Origin: Anastrepha obliqua
Taxonomy: Eukaryota; Arthropoda; Insecta; Diptera; Tephritidae
DNA length: 64,000 nucleotides
Direction of reading: 5' to 3'
NCBI RefSeq assembly: GCF_027943255.1
Contig: NC_072893.1
Span: forward strand, 115,505,784-115,569,783
In this document: positions 20,646 through 33,060 of the stretch, one piece after another
Numbering within the stretch: the first letter of the stretch is position 1
Layout: each line of letters opens with the position of its first letter
Program-made: the position numbers and the translations under genes
The notes under the pieces: model-generated
Databases searched by the model: none
Told to the model about the DNA's origin: nothing
Seen by the model: the letters and a program-made list of their open reading frames with translations, nothing else

Positions 20646-23600
20646 CTCAAACTAATTTATCCATCTTACCACCCACTTTTTATCTATCTGCTAAAAAAAT
20701 ATCGAAAAAATATCGAATTAAAATATTAAAAGACAACCCCCGTATTTACAGTGCACTGTATTTTATATTGGTGCTAGGGCAATCACTATTGAGCAGCCAA
20801 GCTAACCTAACTTAAACTAAAAATAAAAAACAAAAAACCATTACTTGCTTTACCCTGAAGCTCCTGCGGTACGATAGCACTTCCTAGCGATTTCCGAATG
20901 TGGCTTAGCTGGCTTGAGTCTGTATTTTTCCACTCATTGAGCGATAAAGCCGAAAAGTGCCTGAAAAATGTGCCAATACACGCAAGCAAGTGACTTGTGA
21001 AATTCTGTGCCTCCATAAAAAAATATCTTAGCCGCCTTATAAATCAATTTTTTGTGCTGTGATCAACTAAGCTAACCTCACTTAAGCTAAATATGAGTAT
21101 TAAAAAACAAAAATTTATTTTAATTTTTTGTTTTTTTTAATAAAAACTGCCATTGCGCAATTTCAGCTATACAAACAAATAAAGCAATAAATTCCTATAA
21201 ATTAACACATGCATACTAAAAATTCTTGAAGTGAACTGATTATTTAATTAAAGCGATGATTTTGATATGCCCCATTTGTAGAGCGGACGCACATACACAC
21301 ATACACGAGTACACACAACCAAAGAAGCTGTGCACAATAATGGCTACCCAATTACACACAGTGTCTCTCACTCTTTTTTGCCGCCTCAATCAATACAATT
21401 GTGTGGAAGAATGTACTCGCAAGGCAGCTTAGTATTCACTCACTCACTCACAGGCAACTGCGCAAAGCTACAAAAACGAAAAAAAAAACTGAAATAAAAG
21501 TGAAAAAACTAAAACACAGCAACAAAATTTGATAATAATGAAGACGAAAAGTAATAATTTTTAATGATTGCGCGCTAATACTTGTACGCCATTAATATCT
21601 TTTTATTGTTTTTGGTTTTTTCTATTTGCTCAACTTTCTGCTTTTTGGAACGCCATTATGGCGTCATAAATCTTTCAAAATTGTTTATAATTATTGCCAT
21701 GGACTAGGTTAGATAACAGCATTTTCTCCTGTGTATATATTTATGTGTGCATATGTATGTATGTAACTACGTTTATTTGTAATACACGCTGACAGTTGCT
21801 TGTATCTAATCAGCGTTTAGATATCTATACCTTTAGCTGTATCTCTATTTGCATTATCTGTAATCTTCCAGCCCATTTAATGAAGTCTAATTAAGTGGAG
21901 CAGTAAGCAATAACAATAATAATCATACTAATATTCAGCTAATAATACTTGCCTACAATCAACCGAAATAATCTATCATCAAAAAATAGCGGGGCAAAAA
22001 AAAAAATTTTTACGTGAGCGCTTGGACGCGCTGGCGTATACGTTATCTTATCGCGCGCGCGCAAGTGAAGTGAGGTGTCACCCGACAGCGTTGGTAGTAG
22101 GCGCATTTTTATTGTTGTTTTCGGTTTAGGTATTTTCCAGCTTGCAGCCAATAAGTGCGCGCGTTTAAATAGGCGTTTAATATGCGGTATTCAATTTTTT
22201 TTTTGTTGGTAATGAATTTTTTCGAGCATTTAGCCAGCAAGCCAGTGGTAGGAGGCGCATAATCGGCACTTTTTAGTGCGAAGCAGTAGAAAACTTAGGT
22301 GCAAACATACAAGCGTACTGGTTTGCTTGATTGAAAGCAATGCCTGCAATGCACAAAAATACGAGGCTCTTCACACATATATACCTATATATGTATATGT
22401 ATGTGTGCGCTTATATTTATCTTCTTCAAAAAGTATGCAGATAAAACAATTGCTTATTTAAATCAAATCCACTTACTTAGTTGCTTGCTTAAGCTTTTTA
22501 TTTGTCGTTATAAATAAATACGTTCTTCGTTCTTCGCTCTTCGTTTTTTGTGTTGGTGTTTTTGTTGCTGCTTTTTTGTTTTTGTTGTTTTTGTCAACGT
22601 CTCAAACGTTTTATCGAGCAATTTAAGCAATAAAAATCTTATAATATCATTTGTACTTACGTGGCTATACATACATACTCGTACATACATATGTATGTAA
22701 GCAATTTTGTGTGCTTTGTAAGTGATTTAGCTGGAAAGCTGCTCAAATTTATGACCAATCCAAATTCATGACAGTCATGCAATCAGAGCCCTATATAAGC
22801 AGTTCAACAGAGCAGAGCAATTTAAGCAAGTGACTGCATATATATAAATTTATAAATTTATATTCATGTATGTATGCATGTATATGTAAGAAGTCAAATA
22901 TATGCGTAGATTTCCACAAAAAAAATCTTGCTTTAAACAAATAACAATGTTTTTTTCGGTCATTCCTACTGCCGACTTCTGATCGCTCACTGCTCGATTG
23001 TCACCGTTGCTTATTCACCACGCATGTATGTACATATATACTTGCCAGCACACATACATATCTACATAAATATATTTTATCTGCAACACATTTACTTTAT
23101 TATTTTCGACTTGAGCTTCTTTATTATTGCATACAAATAAAATTGATAATAATTTTTAACATTTTTCTCTAACATACACACACACGCGTATTCAACGGCA
23201 ATACTTAAACACATGACTAAGTATTTGTCTATAACTAAAAATAACTGTTTTTGTATTAGTAGCCGCCACTTTTTGTTTGTATTGACTTATTTTATTTCCC
23301 TTTTATTTTTATTTAATTTTTTTTATATTTTTTTATATTTTTTTTTTGTATATTTTTTAATTTTTTTCTCTTTTTTTTGTGTTGTTCAACACTCATCAGC
23401 TCTACTGCCTGTCAACTGGCTGTGTAGTAGTAGCAGCTAGTAGTCGAGCGTCTTATATATCCATACATACCTACGTACATTGCATATGTGTAGGTAATGC
23501 GTATCGGGTATCGCTGCCGCCGCCTGCTCGATGAAATATCATTATCTGCATCAGTTGTTAATTGCTATTTGACGAGTTAAATACCCAACACCATGCACGA

Positions 23601-24360
23601 CACAGAGATCACATCATCACTTCATATCACACCACAGTGCGTTCGCAGCTAAGCGTTTTTGCCGCAGATCAGACGATTTAACGAGTCACCGCGACCCGTG
23701 TGTGTGCATAATTCGAGTTTAAGTTATTCTTTTTTTTCAACATTTTTTATGTGTTTCATTTGTTGCAGCGTCGAAACTGATTTAAGGAAATTAAGTTTCT
23801 CACACAAGTGCAGTGCGGTTATACACACAAACACATGCAAAACGGCAACTTTATATGCTACAGCTGCTTAAAAATAATACGCGGAAATGCGATCATAAGC
23901 CATATAAACATATGGACGTATGTATATATATATATACAAATACATACATACATATATACCAATGCTTAAAATATGATTTTCGATTTGTTGTTGTTTTTTT
24001 GAGTGTGAAATACTGCAAATGTATTTAAATCTGCGTTCGTACTTCTCGTCGCGCTAAATGTGATTTTTAAGTGTTTTATGACAAATTTTCGCAGGCAAGT
24101 TTTCAGCACGTGCATTTTAAGTAGCACCATTAATTTCTAAAAATACTTATAAATACCTACACGCCATTTTATAAGCGAAAAATTAAAAACATGAATTTAA
24201 AAATTTCAATATTTTTTTTCATAAATTTGTGTATCCATACGAACCGTATCCAACAAATTTCAAATTCAAAAAAAGTTTGTAGGCATAACACCCTTCATCT
24301 TTGGAAAATTTTACAATTTTATCTCCTTTATAATTTTGTATGTTAATTAACTAATTCCTA
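20646..24360. other. Gene-free DNA; small repeated AAGCTAACCT motif
   Basis: AAGCTAACCTAACTTAAACTAAA at about 20799 and a near copy at about 21069 lie 270 bp apart and may be LINE 3' tails. Otherwise the stretch holds CATACATATGTATG tracts (21745, 22680, 23930), long T runs (23300-23370) and a locally GC-richer segment at 23470-23720. No exon could be assigned. Confidence 0.45.
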
Positions 24361-24440
24361 TTATCTTCTTTATCTTTGCAGGTAAATAATTTTAAAATTT
24401 CTAAAAAAATATCCCACTTCCACTGGCGTTTTGGTAAGTA
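24361..24440 (+). promoter_or_regulatory. Candidate recursive splice site / cryptic 52-nt exon
   Basis: A branch-point-like CTAAT (about 24350), a pyrimidine tract TTATCTTCTTTATCTTTGCAG and an immediate GTAAAT form a 3'/5' splice-site fusion at 24381/24382. A strong donor, TTGGTAAGTA, follows at 24434, which would define a 52-nt segment (24382-24433). Juxtaposed acceptor-donor pairs with a nearby second donor are known from recursive splicing in long introns. This is sequence pattern only; no transcript evidence is available here. Confidence 0.3.
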
Positions 24441-24745
24441 ATAAGTTCTGTTGGTATATGCCACAAAAAGTACTCATTTATTATAAAAGAGTAGTACACC
24501 CAAAAAAATTAAAAATTTCTGCTAAGCATTTAAACACGAAAGCGGAAAGCTCAAATCGTTGGTAACCCTAAGGATGTTCAAATAAGAAGCAAAAAGAATA
24601 ATTTCTTGCCAATGTTTTATTCTGACAGCTGTCACTACTCGACAGCATCTCCTTTGATAGATTTTAAGGGTGAAACCGGCTTAGGAGGCCGAAATTTTGG
24701 TGTTTTTCGTGAATTTTTTGAACAAGGAAGGAATAATCAGAAATT

Positions 24746-24880
24746 GTTTAAACTTAGAGAATATTTTAATCATATTTTTAAGTACACTTTTAAATTTTTT
24801 AAGACCATTTTTATTGTTTAAACTTGGAGGGTATTTTATTCATATTTTTAAGTATACTTTTAAATTTTTTCAAGCCTTTT
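24746..24880. repeat. 70-bp tandem duplication
   Basis: Copies at 24746-24815 and 24816-24880 both begin GTTTAAACTT and share ATATTTTTAAGTA and CTTTTAAATTTTTT with a few substitutions (for example TACACTT against TATACTT). Confidence 0.8.
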
Positions 24881-25117
24881 CCGTCGGAAATAGTGGCGTT
24901 AATGCGGCTGTCCATGGACGATCGGCATCCGAGTATCTTTCTGATGGGCGTTCCTGAAGTTGTAATTTTCCTCTGTAATCAATAACACTTTTTTTTCGTT
25001 AGCAACATATGTCCCGAGAATACGAATCTAATTGTGATAAAATAATATAGAAAATTGCATGTTTGAACACAATATCATTTTTTCATACCATATTTTCTCA
25101 TCTATTTGGCTTTTTTA

Positions 25118-26402
25118 ATAATAATATGAATAAGTTCGTGCGGGTTTTTTCGAAATTTGAAACTTTATTGACGTAAAATGGTTACAAATTTAATATTCAA
25201 AGTATTGTCCATCGCTTACTACTACTTTTTCCCATCTTTCTGGCAATTCACGGATTCCCTTTGTGAAAAATTCGGTCGGTTTTGCCGCAATCCACGAATC
25301 GATCCATTTTTTGACTTCATCGTAATTACGGAAGTGCTGGTCAGCCAGGCCATGTTGCATCGATCGGAAGAGATAGTAATCGGATGGCGCAAGGTCTGGA
25401 CTATACGGCGGGTGGGGTAGGACATCCCATTTGAGCGTTTCTAAGTATGTTTTGACCACTTGTGCAACATGTGGCCGAGCATTATCATGTTGCAAAATAA
25501 CTTTGTCGTGTCTATCGGCGTATTGCGGCCGTTTTTCTCGCAGTGCTCGGCTCAAACGCATCAATTGTCGTCGGTAGACATCCCCCGTAATCGTTTCATT
25601 CGGTTTCAGTAGCTCATAATACACAACACCCAGCTTGTCCCACCAGATACACAGCATAACCTTCAGGCCATGAATATTCTGCGCCGACGTCGATGTTGAA
25701 GCATGGCCAGGGTATCCATACGTTGCCCGACGTTTTGGATTGTCGTAATGGACCCACTTTTCATCGCCAGTCACAATTCGATGCAAAAAACCCTTTCTTT
25801 TGTGCCGTTGAAGCAGTTGTTCGCATGCCATAAAACGGCGTTCAACGTCTCTTGGCTTCAATTCATACGGCACCCAATGGCCTACCTTTCGGATCATTCC
25901 CATGGCTTTTAAACGTTTGAAAATGGTTGATTGATCAACTCCCAAAGTTTTTGCAACCTCTTCTTGCGTTTGAGGCGGATCTTGATCGAGCAATTCCTCC
26001 AATTCGGTATCCATGAACTTTGGCGGCGCACCCTCGCGTTCTTCGTCTTCCAAGCCAAAATCACCACTTTTAAAGCGTGCAAACCACTTCTGGCACGTTC
26101 GCTCAGCTAGAGCATGCTCACCATAAACTTCCACCAAGATACGATGACTTTCGGCTGCTTTTTTCTTCATATTAAAATAATGAAGAAGAATTCCCCGCAA
26201 AAACACATTATTTGGCACGAAATTCGACATTTTCAAGTGTGGTAAAAATATTGTTGTTTACGCTTCAAATAAAAAACTTATACTGACGTTTGTGCCTTAC
26301 GACAGTAGCTCTCCAATGAATGTTTGGAAATGTGGATCGATGGAATAATAATCAAGTTACGCCATCTGTTGTAAAACCGCACGAACTTATTCATAGTCCT
26401 AT
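25118..26402 (-). mobile_element. Full-length mariner transposon, copy 1
   Basis: About 1285 bp. The right end reads (on the minus strand) ATAGGACTATGAATAAG then TTCGTGCGGTTTT; the left end matches over TATGAATAAGTTCGTGCGG with three changes in the outermost bases, which could weaken transposase binding. TIRs of about 28-30 bp with a ...TAAGTnnnTGCGG core resemble those of mellifera-type mariners (from memory). It contains one uninterrupted transposase gene. It is almost identical to copy 2 at 50230-51513, differing there by one deleted base and a few substitutions, so both moved recently. TA-rich sequence lies outside the ends as expected for TA target duplication, but the exact boundary is ambiguous. 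Confidence 0.9.
25190..26230 (-). CDS. Mariner transposase, intact ORF (346 aa)
   Basis: Catalyses cut-and-paste transposition of the surrounding mariner element at TA sites. I chose the ATG at 26230 (MSNFVPN...), giving 346 residues, the usual mariner length. Order: first helix-turn-helix about residues 5-55; second about 87-112; linker motif WVPYEL at 119-124 (canonical WVPHEL); catalytic Asp156 in IVTGDEKW, Asp249 in LQHDNARPH and Asp284 in YSPDLAPSDYYLF. Asp249 and Asp284 are separated by 34 residues, so this is the DD34D signature. All catalytic residues are present and there is no stop or frameshift. Compared with copy 2 it has F104 where copy 2 has Ser in the second helix-turn-helix, and P86 where copy 2 has Ala; F104 might affect DNA binding. 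Activity is inference. Confidence 0.93.
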   Translation of the reverse strand: MSNFVPNNVFLRGILLHYFNMKKKAAESHRILVEVYGEHALAERTCQKWFARFKSGDFGLEDEEREGAPPKFMDTELEELLDQDPPQTQEEVAKTLGVDQSTIFKRLKAMGMIRKVGHWVPYELKPRDVERRFMACEQLLQRHKRKGFLHRIVTGDEKWVHYDNPKRRATYGYPGHASTSTSAQNIHGLKVMLCIWWDKLGVVYYELLKPNETITGDVYRRQLMRLSRALREKRPQYADRHDKVILQHDNARPHVAQVVKTYLETLKWDVLPHPPYSPDLAPSDYYLFRSMQHGLADQHFRNYDEVKKWIDSWIAAKPTEFFTKGIRELPERWEKVVVSDGQYFEY

Positions 26403-29158
26403 TATAATCACAGAATTAGGTTCATATGAATTAGAATTGCATAAAGAATATTTCGAAAAAATTTCATAACGATTGTCGATAACTTTTTGAGCTAGAGTGC
26501 CCACCAGTTGAAAAAGTCGATTCGAGAAAAACGCGTTTGAAATAAAATGTATCGTAAGCACCGACAGGCGCTCACTCAAGTGCTCATAGAATCGGGAATA
26601 AACCGAATTTCGCTTTAAAATTTTTACCCCATATTCTTGAGTAGTTATACTAACAATTCATGCAATAAAAAGAACGTTGATTTTTTGATCAGTCCAAACT
26701 TATTTCCCTCCTTAAGTCTAAAATCTGCAGTTTTCTAAAATCACTTCAATTTCGTTCAGGTACCGCAGAAAAAGTACTAAAATTCTCTACGAAAATAGCA
26801 AGTATGTAAAAGCTATAAACTTTGAAAGAATTCTGAATATTTTCGGTCGTTGTAATTGTCCAGAAGAATACGGAATATAAGAGTTAATCCAAAAATGTGT
26901 AGCGACTGTCTCGGTACAAGATATAGAACTACCAGCGCAGATGCGACCCGATTGTTCAATTGAAATAATTGCTGCTGCTTGGAAAATATTTGGAGAAGTT
27001 CAAACACTGTCCATTGATGGCATTCACAGCATCTTAATTTATGTATCAGCTATTCTTTTGACAGCTACTTTTTTGTGTAGTGATTATCCAGACAAGTTTG
27101 TGGCTTTCAAAAGACCATTCGTCATGCTTTACAGCTAAGGAAAATTCAATTGATTACAAACGAAATTCCCAAGGAGAGCAATTTTATGATATAAAGGCCG
27201 ATATAAGAAATTTGGACAATTTTTAGTAGGACCATCTCAAAGATGGGGTTTATGTGAATAAGCGAATTTTAGTATTAGGGGCTAGAAAGAGATTTAGTTA
27301 GGGCTAATAAAAGAAATAATAAAAAAATTTAGCGCACTTGTCAAAATAATAGCCCATCTGCAAAAAGCATAGCTCATAATAATATAATATAGCTCATATA
27401 CCTATAATAAAAATAGAGTAGAATAGCAAAAATCATAAAAATACAAATTTCGCAATTTGTACAAAAATTTAAAAAAATCAAAGAGTTTGCTTAGAATCTG
27501 AAGTTTTCAATTAGATTTTCTAGAGAAAAGTTTAGTATTCATTTTAACAACCTATTTATTTTTTTATATGGAACAAAGTGCAGAACACAATCAGGAAAAA
27601 ATCAACGGAATTTTTAGCAGCATAAAACTTTCTTCACGCAATGACCGGTCACTGCACAGCCCTCACGAAAATAGCATTGCAAAAAGCACATGTTCCGTTA
27701 GAATGGTAGTTATTATCGGTAATTGCAAAGCAAATGCACAGAAACTAAGTTCACTATAACTGCCGATTATTTTTTTTCTTGCGATTTGTTAGTTAGAATG
27801 TCACAGTTTGCTACTTTTTTTCTGTATTTCTGTGTTAACATAATCATTGAAATTTTGACAATTTAACTACTGAACTTCTAGGGATTCTCCTTGGATAATA
27901 GCTTATATTTTGATTAGTAAAAGTATGCGGTCATGAAAGATTTAAAATATCGAATAAAAACAAGATTTATCCATGGTGTAAATATTTTCGCAGGTGTACT
28001 ACCTAGCAGACCGTTATTCGGGACTGAGCGAATTCGACAGATATGCCGACGTCATTCGTTTTGTGTTTCACAAAATTTAGCTTTAGCTTAATGAAATCCA
28101 AAGTACCTCTCAAAAAATTTTGTTTTCACCATACCTAACGAGCAAACCTGGTATCAATCTCGGCTTTGCTAGCCGAATTCTGCACGATCATTTCATCAAC
28201 GAAGTGAAATTGTGTTACTTTTTTCATATACCACCAACATATTTTGAAAGCTTACGCAGGACAGGTGGAAACAATGAAAACAATTCGGTACTGAAAATTA
28301 CCAGAACGGACGGTCACCGCACTAATATTCGAACAGCAATTCTCCCAAAAACTGTATGATTTTCATTTCACTTTTTTTCTACAATGAGTGGAATCCGGCA
28401 AGGAAATTCTCTGTCTCATTCTAAGAATGCCACACTAAACGAAGGCAACAAGACAAATTTTCTCTCTTGAGAAGCTTTTTCAGAGGTGTTGGCTGCCTTG
28501 AAAATCAGCTGACTACTTAAAACATAATATTAATAAATGCGTGTGCCAGACAAAGATACATACGCGCAGTGTTTTTTGTTCTTTTCTGAGTAGGTAATAA
28601 TTCCACGATGGAAGGTGGAAGGGCAAAATGTTTACATAGAAACTCAAACACTTCTCTGGATCATGGTTTTTTACAGGGTTGAGTAGAACATTGAACAATT
28701 TGTAAACCGTGGAAGGGCAGGATTTTTTTTTTTGTGGAGACGAAAACACCACAAGTGCTAGTGATATCAATGCAGTTGCGCCAACTTAGGTTTCTAGATG
28801 AAAAATTCTAATGATGAAAAAATTCCTTTTTTAATACTCCAAAAGTTTCCCACAATTCTACATACAGTACAAGAAGACTAACTGAGTACATTTAAGCTCA
28901 AACTCCTAGCTTTTAAAGAACATTTTTTTGTAATCTTAAAATAAAAACAGCACTAAACCCCCGGCAGCCCTAAATGCACCATAACTCAACTCGAAAAATA
29001 TATGGAAAAGTTCACTACACCTTCCTGAGCCCTACCAGCACAACACGCACAGTTACACTCTGCGCTCTTCAAACCCCAATGGACGTTGCTCTCAAATAAA
29101 GACAAAAGCAAAAAAATAGAAGATTTGCACACCAGTAATAAAGCAACAATGAATAAAA
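26403..29158. other. Gene-free DNA
   Basis: No supported gene. The stretch around 26510-26545 (GAGAAAAACGCGTTTGAAA) resembles about 47152-47175 (GAGAGAAACGCATTTAAAG), each followed by a segment mentioning short GC-rich patches, and is probably an old shared repeat. Frames at 26941-27138 and 28120-28359 are unrecognised and not supported as genes. Confidence 0.45.
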
Positions 29159-29402
29159 AAGTAACAACAAATAGAAAGCAACAACTACTGAAAAAAGAAC
29201 AACAAGTACAAAAGAACAACTATTTTAAAAGCAACAACAAATAAAAAGCAACAACTACTGAAAAAGTAACAATAAATAGAAAGCAACAACTATTGGAAAA
29301 TCAACAACAAATAAAAAGCAACACCTATTGAAAAAACAACAACAAATAAAAATCAGCATTTATTGAAAAAACAACAATAACTAAAAAGCACTGAAAACTA
29401 CA
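29159..29402. repeat. 35-bp tandem repeat, about seven units
   Basis: Units of 35 bp of the form AACAACAAATAAAAAGCAAC plus AACTACTGAAAA start near 29159, 29195, 29230, 29265, 29300, 29335 and 29370. The central units align without gaps; the outer ones are more diverged. A-, C-rich on this strand with almost no T except in ACTATTG. Confidence 0.8.
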
Positions 29403-29819
29403 ACAACTAATAATACAAAAGCAGTGTCAACTGCACTGAAACAAGAGCAAGTAATAAGCTAAAACAAAAATCACAATGACTTAGCATTCGCTACAGCAGT
29501 AACAAAAAAAGTGTCACCTTTATAAGAGGAGAAGACAATGAAACAACAACAGCTGGCCAAACCCATGCAGCTGAGTGGATTTTGTAGCTGCATTGAGTCG
29601 CGTGCCTTTTTTCATTTTTATTCGCTGTACACGCAGGAGAGCATAAAATGTTGCTCAGGTTGCTTGGTATAACACAGAGTGGTGCAGATTATTTGAGATT
29701 TCCAGCGACAAGGTTTAAAGGATATTTTTTTGTTTGTTTTACTTTCTGTATAGTAGGAAACGTGGTCGGAGAGCAAGCAAAATAATTTTTGCAGGGAAAT
29801 TGTAAACTGTAATTAACAA

Positions 29820-29930
29820 CTAAAATAAAAATAAATAATTATTCATAAATAAATAAATAAATAATAAAAATAAATAATAAATAAATAAAGAAATTTATTT
29901 AAAAAAATAAATAAATAAATTACTATAAAA
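29820..29930. repeat. (ATAA)n-rich microsatellite region
   Basis: ATAAATAAATAAATAAATAA runs with short interruptions, visible directly. Confidence 0.85.
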
Positions 29931-31799
29931 GTATAATTAAAAATTGAATATAAACCAGTTCTACAATTTTCAAATGTTTAATTTGGCAAGAAAAAATTTG
30001 AAAGCCAGCAACTTAATTTTTTTTGTTTTTGGTTTTATTTACCAATATAAAATATGAACTCAGCACCCCTCATGTTTTTGTTTTTTGGTTTTTGTTCTGT
30101 GGTGTTATTTAGTGTGCACCATAACTGCTTTAAATCACTTCCTCGCCTTCGTCGTAGCTTGCCTTGCTTTCATAATTACCTCTCCTCTTTCACCTTCAAC
30201 TTGCTTTTGCACTCTTGCTTTGGCCGCTGCTTCGCCGTCGCTGCTGGTGTTGCTGGTGCTGCAACACATTTCATTATTCGCTCATTGTCATTGCACTAAT
30301 GATGCTCATTTTCATGCGGCGGCTGGCAACAACAAAAAATGTGCGAGTTCAAAAAAATATAAACAAATCGCATGGCATTCATTCATGAAAAGGCCAGCCA
30401 GCCAGCCAGCCAAGGCAGCCATACAGCCAGTCTGTCAGCTAGCAACAACAAACCAACAGCCAGCCAACACACTGTTGCAATCAGCAAGGCATGCAACAGT
30501 CGAGAAACTCAAAAAACAAACAAAATACAAAACATAAACCCAAAGATAGCAACAAAAAAAAAATCATGTCAAAATTCAGCTAAGGGAGACAGTGTAAGGC
30601 AGCAAAAGAAACTACATTCATAACAAAAAATACAATAACAACGCATGCAAAAATTTTAATATTATAACAACTAACAACAACAATATTGTTAGCGTTGTTT
30701 TTTCTTGATTTTTTTTAGCTAGCAAGAAAACACAAACAACATTTTGAGTGTAGCCGTGCTTCGTGCCACAAAACACAAAAACAAATTATAAGCGCGCGAC
30801 AAGCCGCCCACGCGTCTACCAAATCCAGCTACAACGCCAGCAAAGCTAACCAGCCAGCCAGCCGAAAAGTAGGTGCGTTGCGCCTCTAAAAACGGCTGTT
30901 GAAATTTTTTCAAACTACATGTTTTGCACTTTGTTGTTATTTTAGGTTTGTTTTTTGCATAACTTACCTTTTTGGTAGTTTTGTGCGCGTCACTGTGCCC
31001 TTTCAGATTTACTGACTGTTTTTTTCCTTAGCCTGTTTTATTTTTCTGCCTCACTTTTTTTGTGGCTCCCACCTTTGTCGCCGCAGATTTGTAACGCATT
31101 GTTAGTACCTTTTTGGACTTTTCGAAAAAAGGGAAACTTTTAAAGGTGACGCGTTGTCGTCATCGTCATATGTTGTAGGCGCCGCTGCAACAACAATAAC
31201 AACAACAAGTATTTATGCATATTTAGTATAGGGCTCGAAGTGAGAACCTGCTCTAAATTCAAGGCTATGCTGTAGGTCTGCGCCACACTTACAATCCATT
31301 TGTAGTCACACACACATATATGGACACATACATATAAACACTCATATGTATACTCTGCTGAACAAAGAACAGAGTCTGGACTTATGAATGGGCACCATTT
31401 AGGAGGCTGTTGAATGCGAAGAGGCCGCAATGGCAATGCTGATGAATGGCACTGCGCGCATAATCAGCGTTTAAAGTCAGCAAGAAATAAGTGGAACGGG
31501 AAGAAATATTATAAGAAAGCTTTAGGTTGTACCAAAGGTGCCAACAAAGTGAGCAGCAATACGTAACGGGTTACCCATTAATCGCAAATGATACGAGGAG
31601 GCGCAGAAAGGTCGCAACAGAAAATGAATTGAAAAATGACTTTAAATGGCAAAAAATTCGTTCACGGCTAGACATTTATGGTGGTGCTGTAGATACAGGA
31701 GTTATGTAAAGAAATTCAGTCGTGCATTGTTGGCTGATTACGAACAGCCAAGAGTGGCCGTCAAAATGAGTCTGAGTCTGAGTCAGAGCTGAGCATTTG
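29931..31799. other. Gene-free DNA with CCAG and CAA tracts
   Basis: Contains (GCCA)n at 30391-30412 and 30850-30862, CAACAA tracts around 30660-30680 and 31195, and a CATATATGGACACATAC tract near 31315. The 150-codon frame at 30085-30537 is made of these tracts and has no domain. Confidence 0.45.
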
Positions 31800-33060
31800 G
31801 TCAAATGCCGATTACTGAGTATTTCTATTTTTTCTTTAGAACTTTCTTTGGAAATGATTTTTGTACAAAGAAAAGTTAATAAGAATGGAGTTCAAAAGTA
31901 AGGTCTTGCTAGTATAAGGATTTCTAGTAACTTCAAGCGTTTTTCAATTAAAAAAAAATTTAATAAAAGATAAAAATTTATTATAATTTTGAATCGAATG
32001 CGGGTTGTAAGAGTGTGAAATTTTTTAAGAACTTTAAAATACAATTTAGGATAATTTTGAATGGAATGCCGATTGAACGAGTCTTAAAATTTTTTTTAGA
32101 TTTTTTTTTTGGGAAATAAAAAGGAAGCTTTCATATATAAGTATAAGTTAATTTTTGGGATTTTCAGTAACTCTGTGCTTTCTGATATTAAAATCAAAAT
32201 AAAATTTTCAAAAAAGAAAGTTTAAGCATCATTTTTAGTTAAAAAAGTTGATAAAATGCTGTTCAAAAATAAAGAAGTTTTACTAATTAAAGTATTTTTC
32301 TTAACTTCGTGCATTTTTAAATCAAAACTAAAAATTATATATCCCAAAAAAAAGTTTAATCATAATTTTTAATCAAATGTCGTTGAACGCTTCTGCAATT
32401 TCTTTTTCCATTTTTAGAAATAATTTAAAAATAATGCAATTCAAATCTAAGCTTTTCCTAATTTTTAGGATATCCAGTAATTTTGTGCATTTTTAAGTTA
32501 AAAATTGGAATGAAATTTTCACACTTAATTTTTTAAGTCTAGGTTTTTGTTTAATTACGTTGGATTTCGCACATATGTAACAGAAAAAAATCAGTTAAAC
32601 AAAATGTAGTTCAAAATTATGACTTCACCAGTTTATTTTAGGGTACCTAAAGATTCGTTTTTTTTAATTTTATTTTTTACTTTTTTACTAAGGATTTCTA
32701 GTAAATTCATGCACCTTTAAATCAAATAAAAAAATTTAAGTTCTCCAAAAAAAAAAACAAAATGTATGCTTAACTTTAAGACAAATGCCGATTACTGAGT
32801 TTTGGAATAATCTTCGTACAAAAAAATTAAAAACTAATGCAGTTTAAAAATAAGCTTCACTAATTTTTGGAATATCTAGTAATTTTATGCCTTTTTGAAT
32901 TAAAAATAAAAATGAAATTCTCCAAAAAAATGTTAATGTAATTTTCAGTTTAATTACATTCGATTTTATAAATCTGTAACAGAAAAATTTCAGTTCAACC
33001 AAATGCATTGGATAATATTTTTGTACTAAATTAAAAAAAAAAGAAATGGGAAAAATTTTT
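31800..33060. repeat. Highly diverged tandem repeats, period about 140-240 bp
   Basis: A block of the type GGATTTCTAGTAACTT.(G)TGCATTTTTAAAT recurs near 31917, 32156, 32295, 32467, 32691 and 32868, followed each time by AAAAT(G)AAATT(T/C)TC.AAAAAA. A second block, AAATGCCGATTACTGAG, occurs at 31802 and 32782 with decayed versions near 31999, 32064 and 32376. Order and spacing imply repeated local duplication followed by heavy divergence. Confidence 0.6.

Noticed and set aside
29159..29402. CRISPR array
   Set aside because: Repeats are contiguous 35-bp tandem units without spacers, in an animal genome context.
30085..30537. 150-codon open frame
   Set aside because: Ends in translated CCAG and CAA repeats; composition-driven and without a domain.
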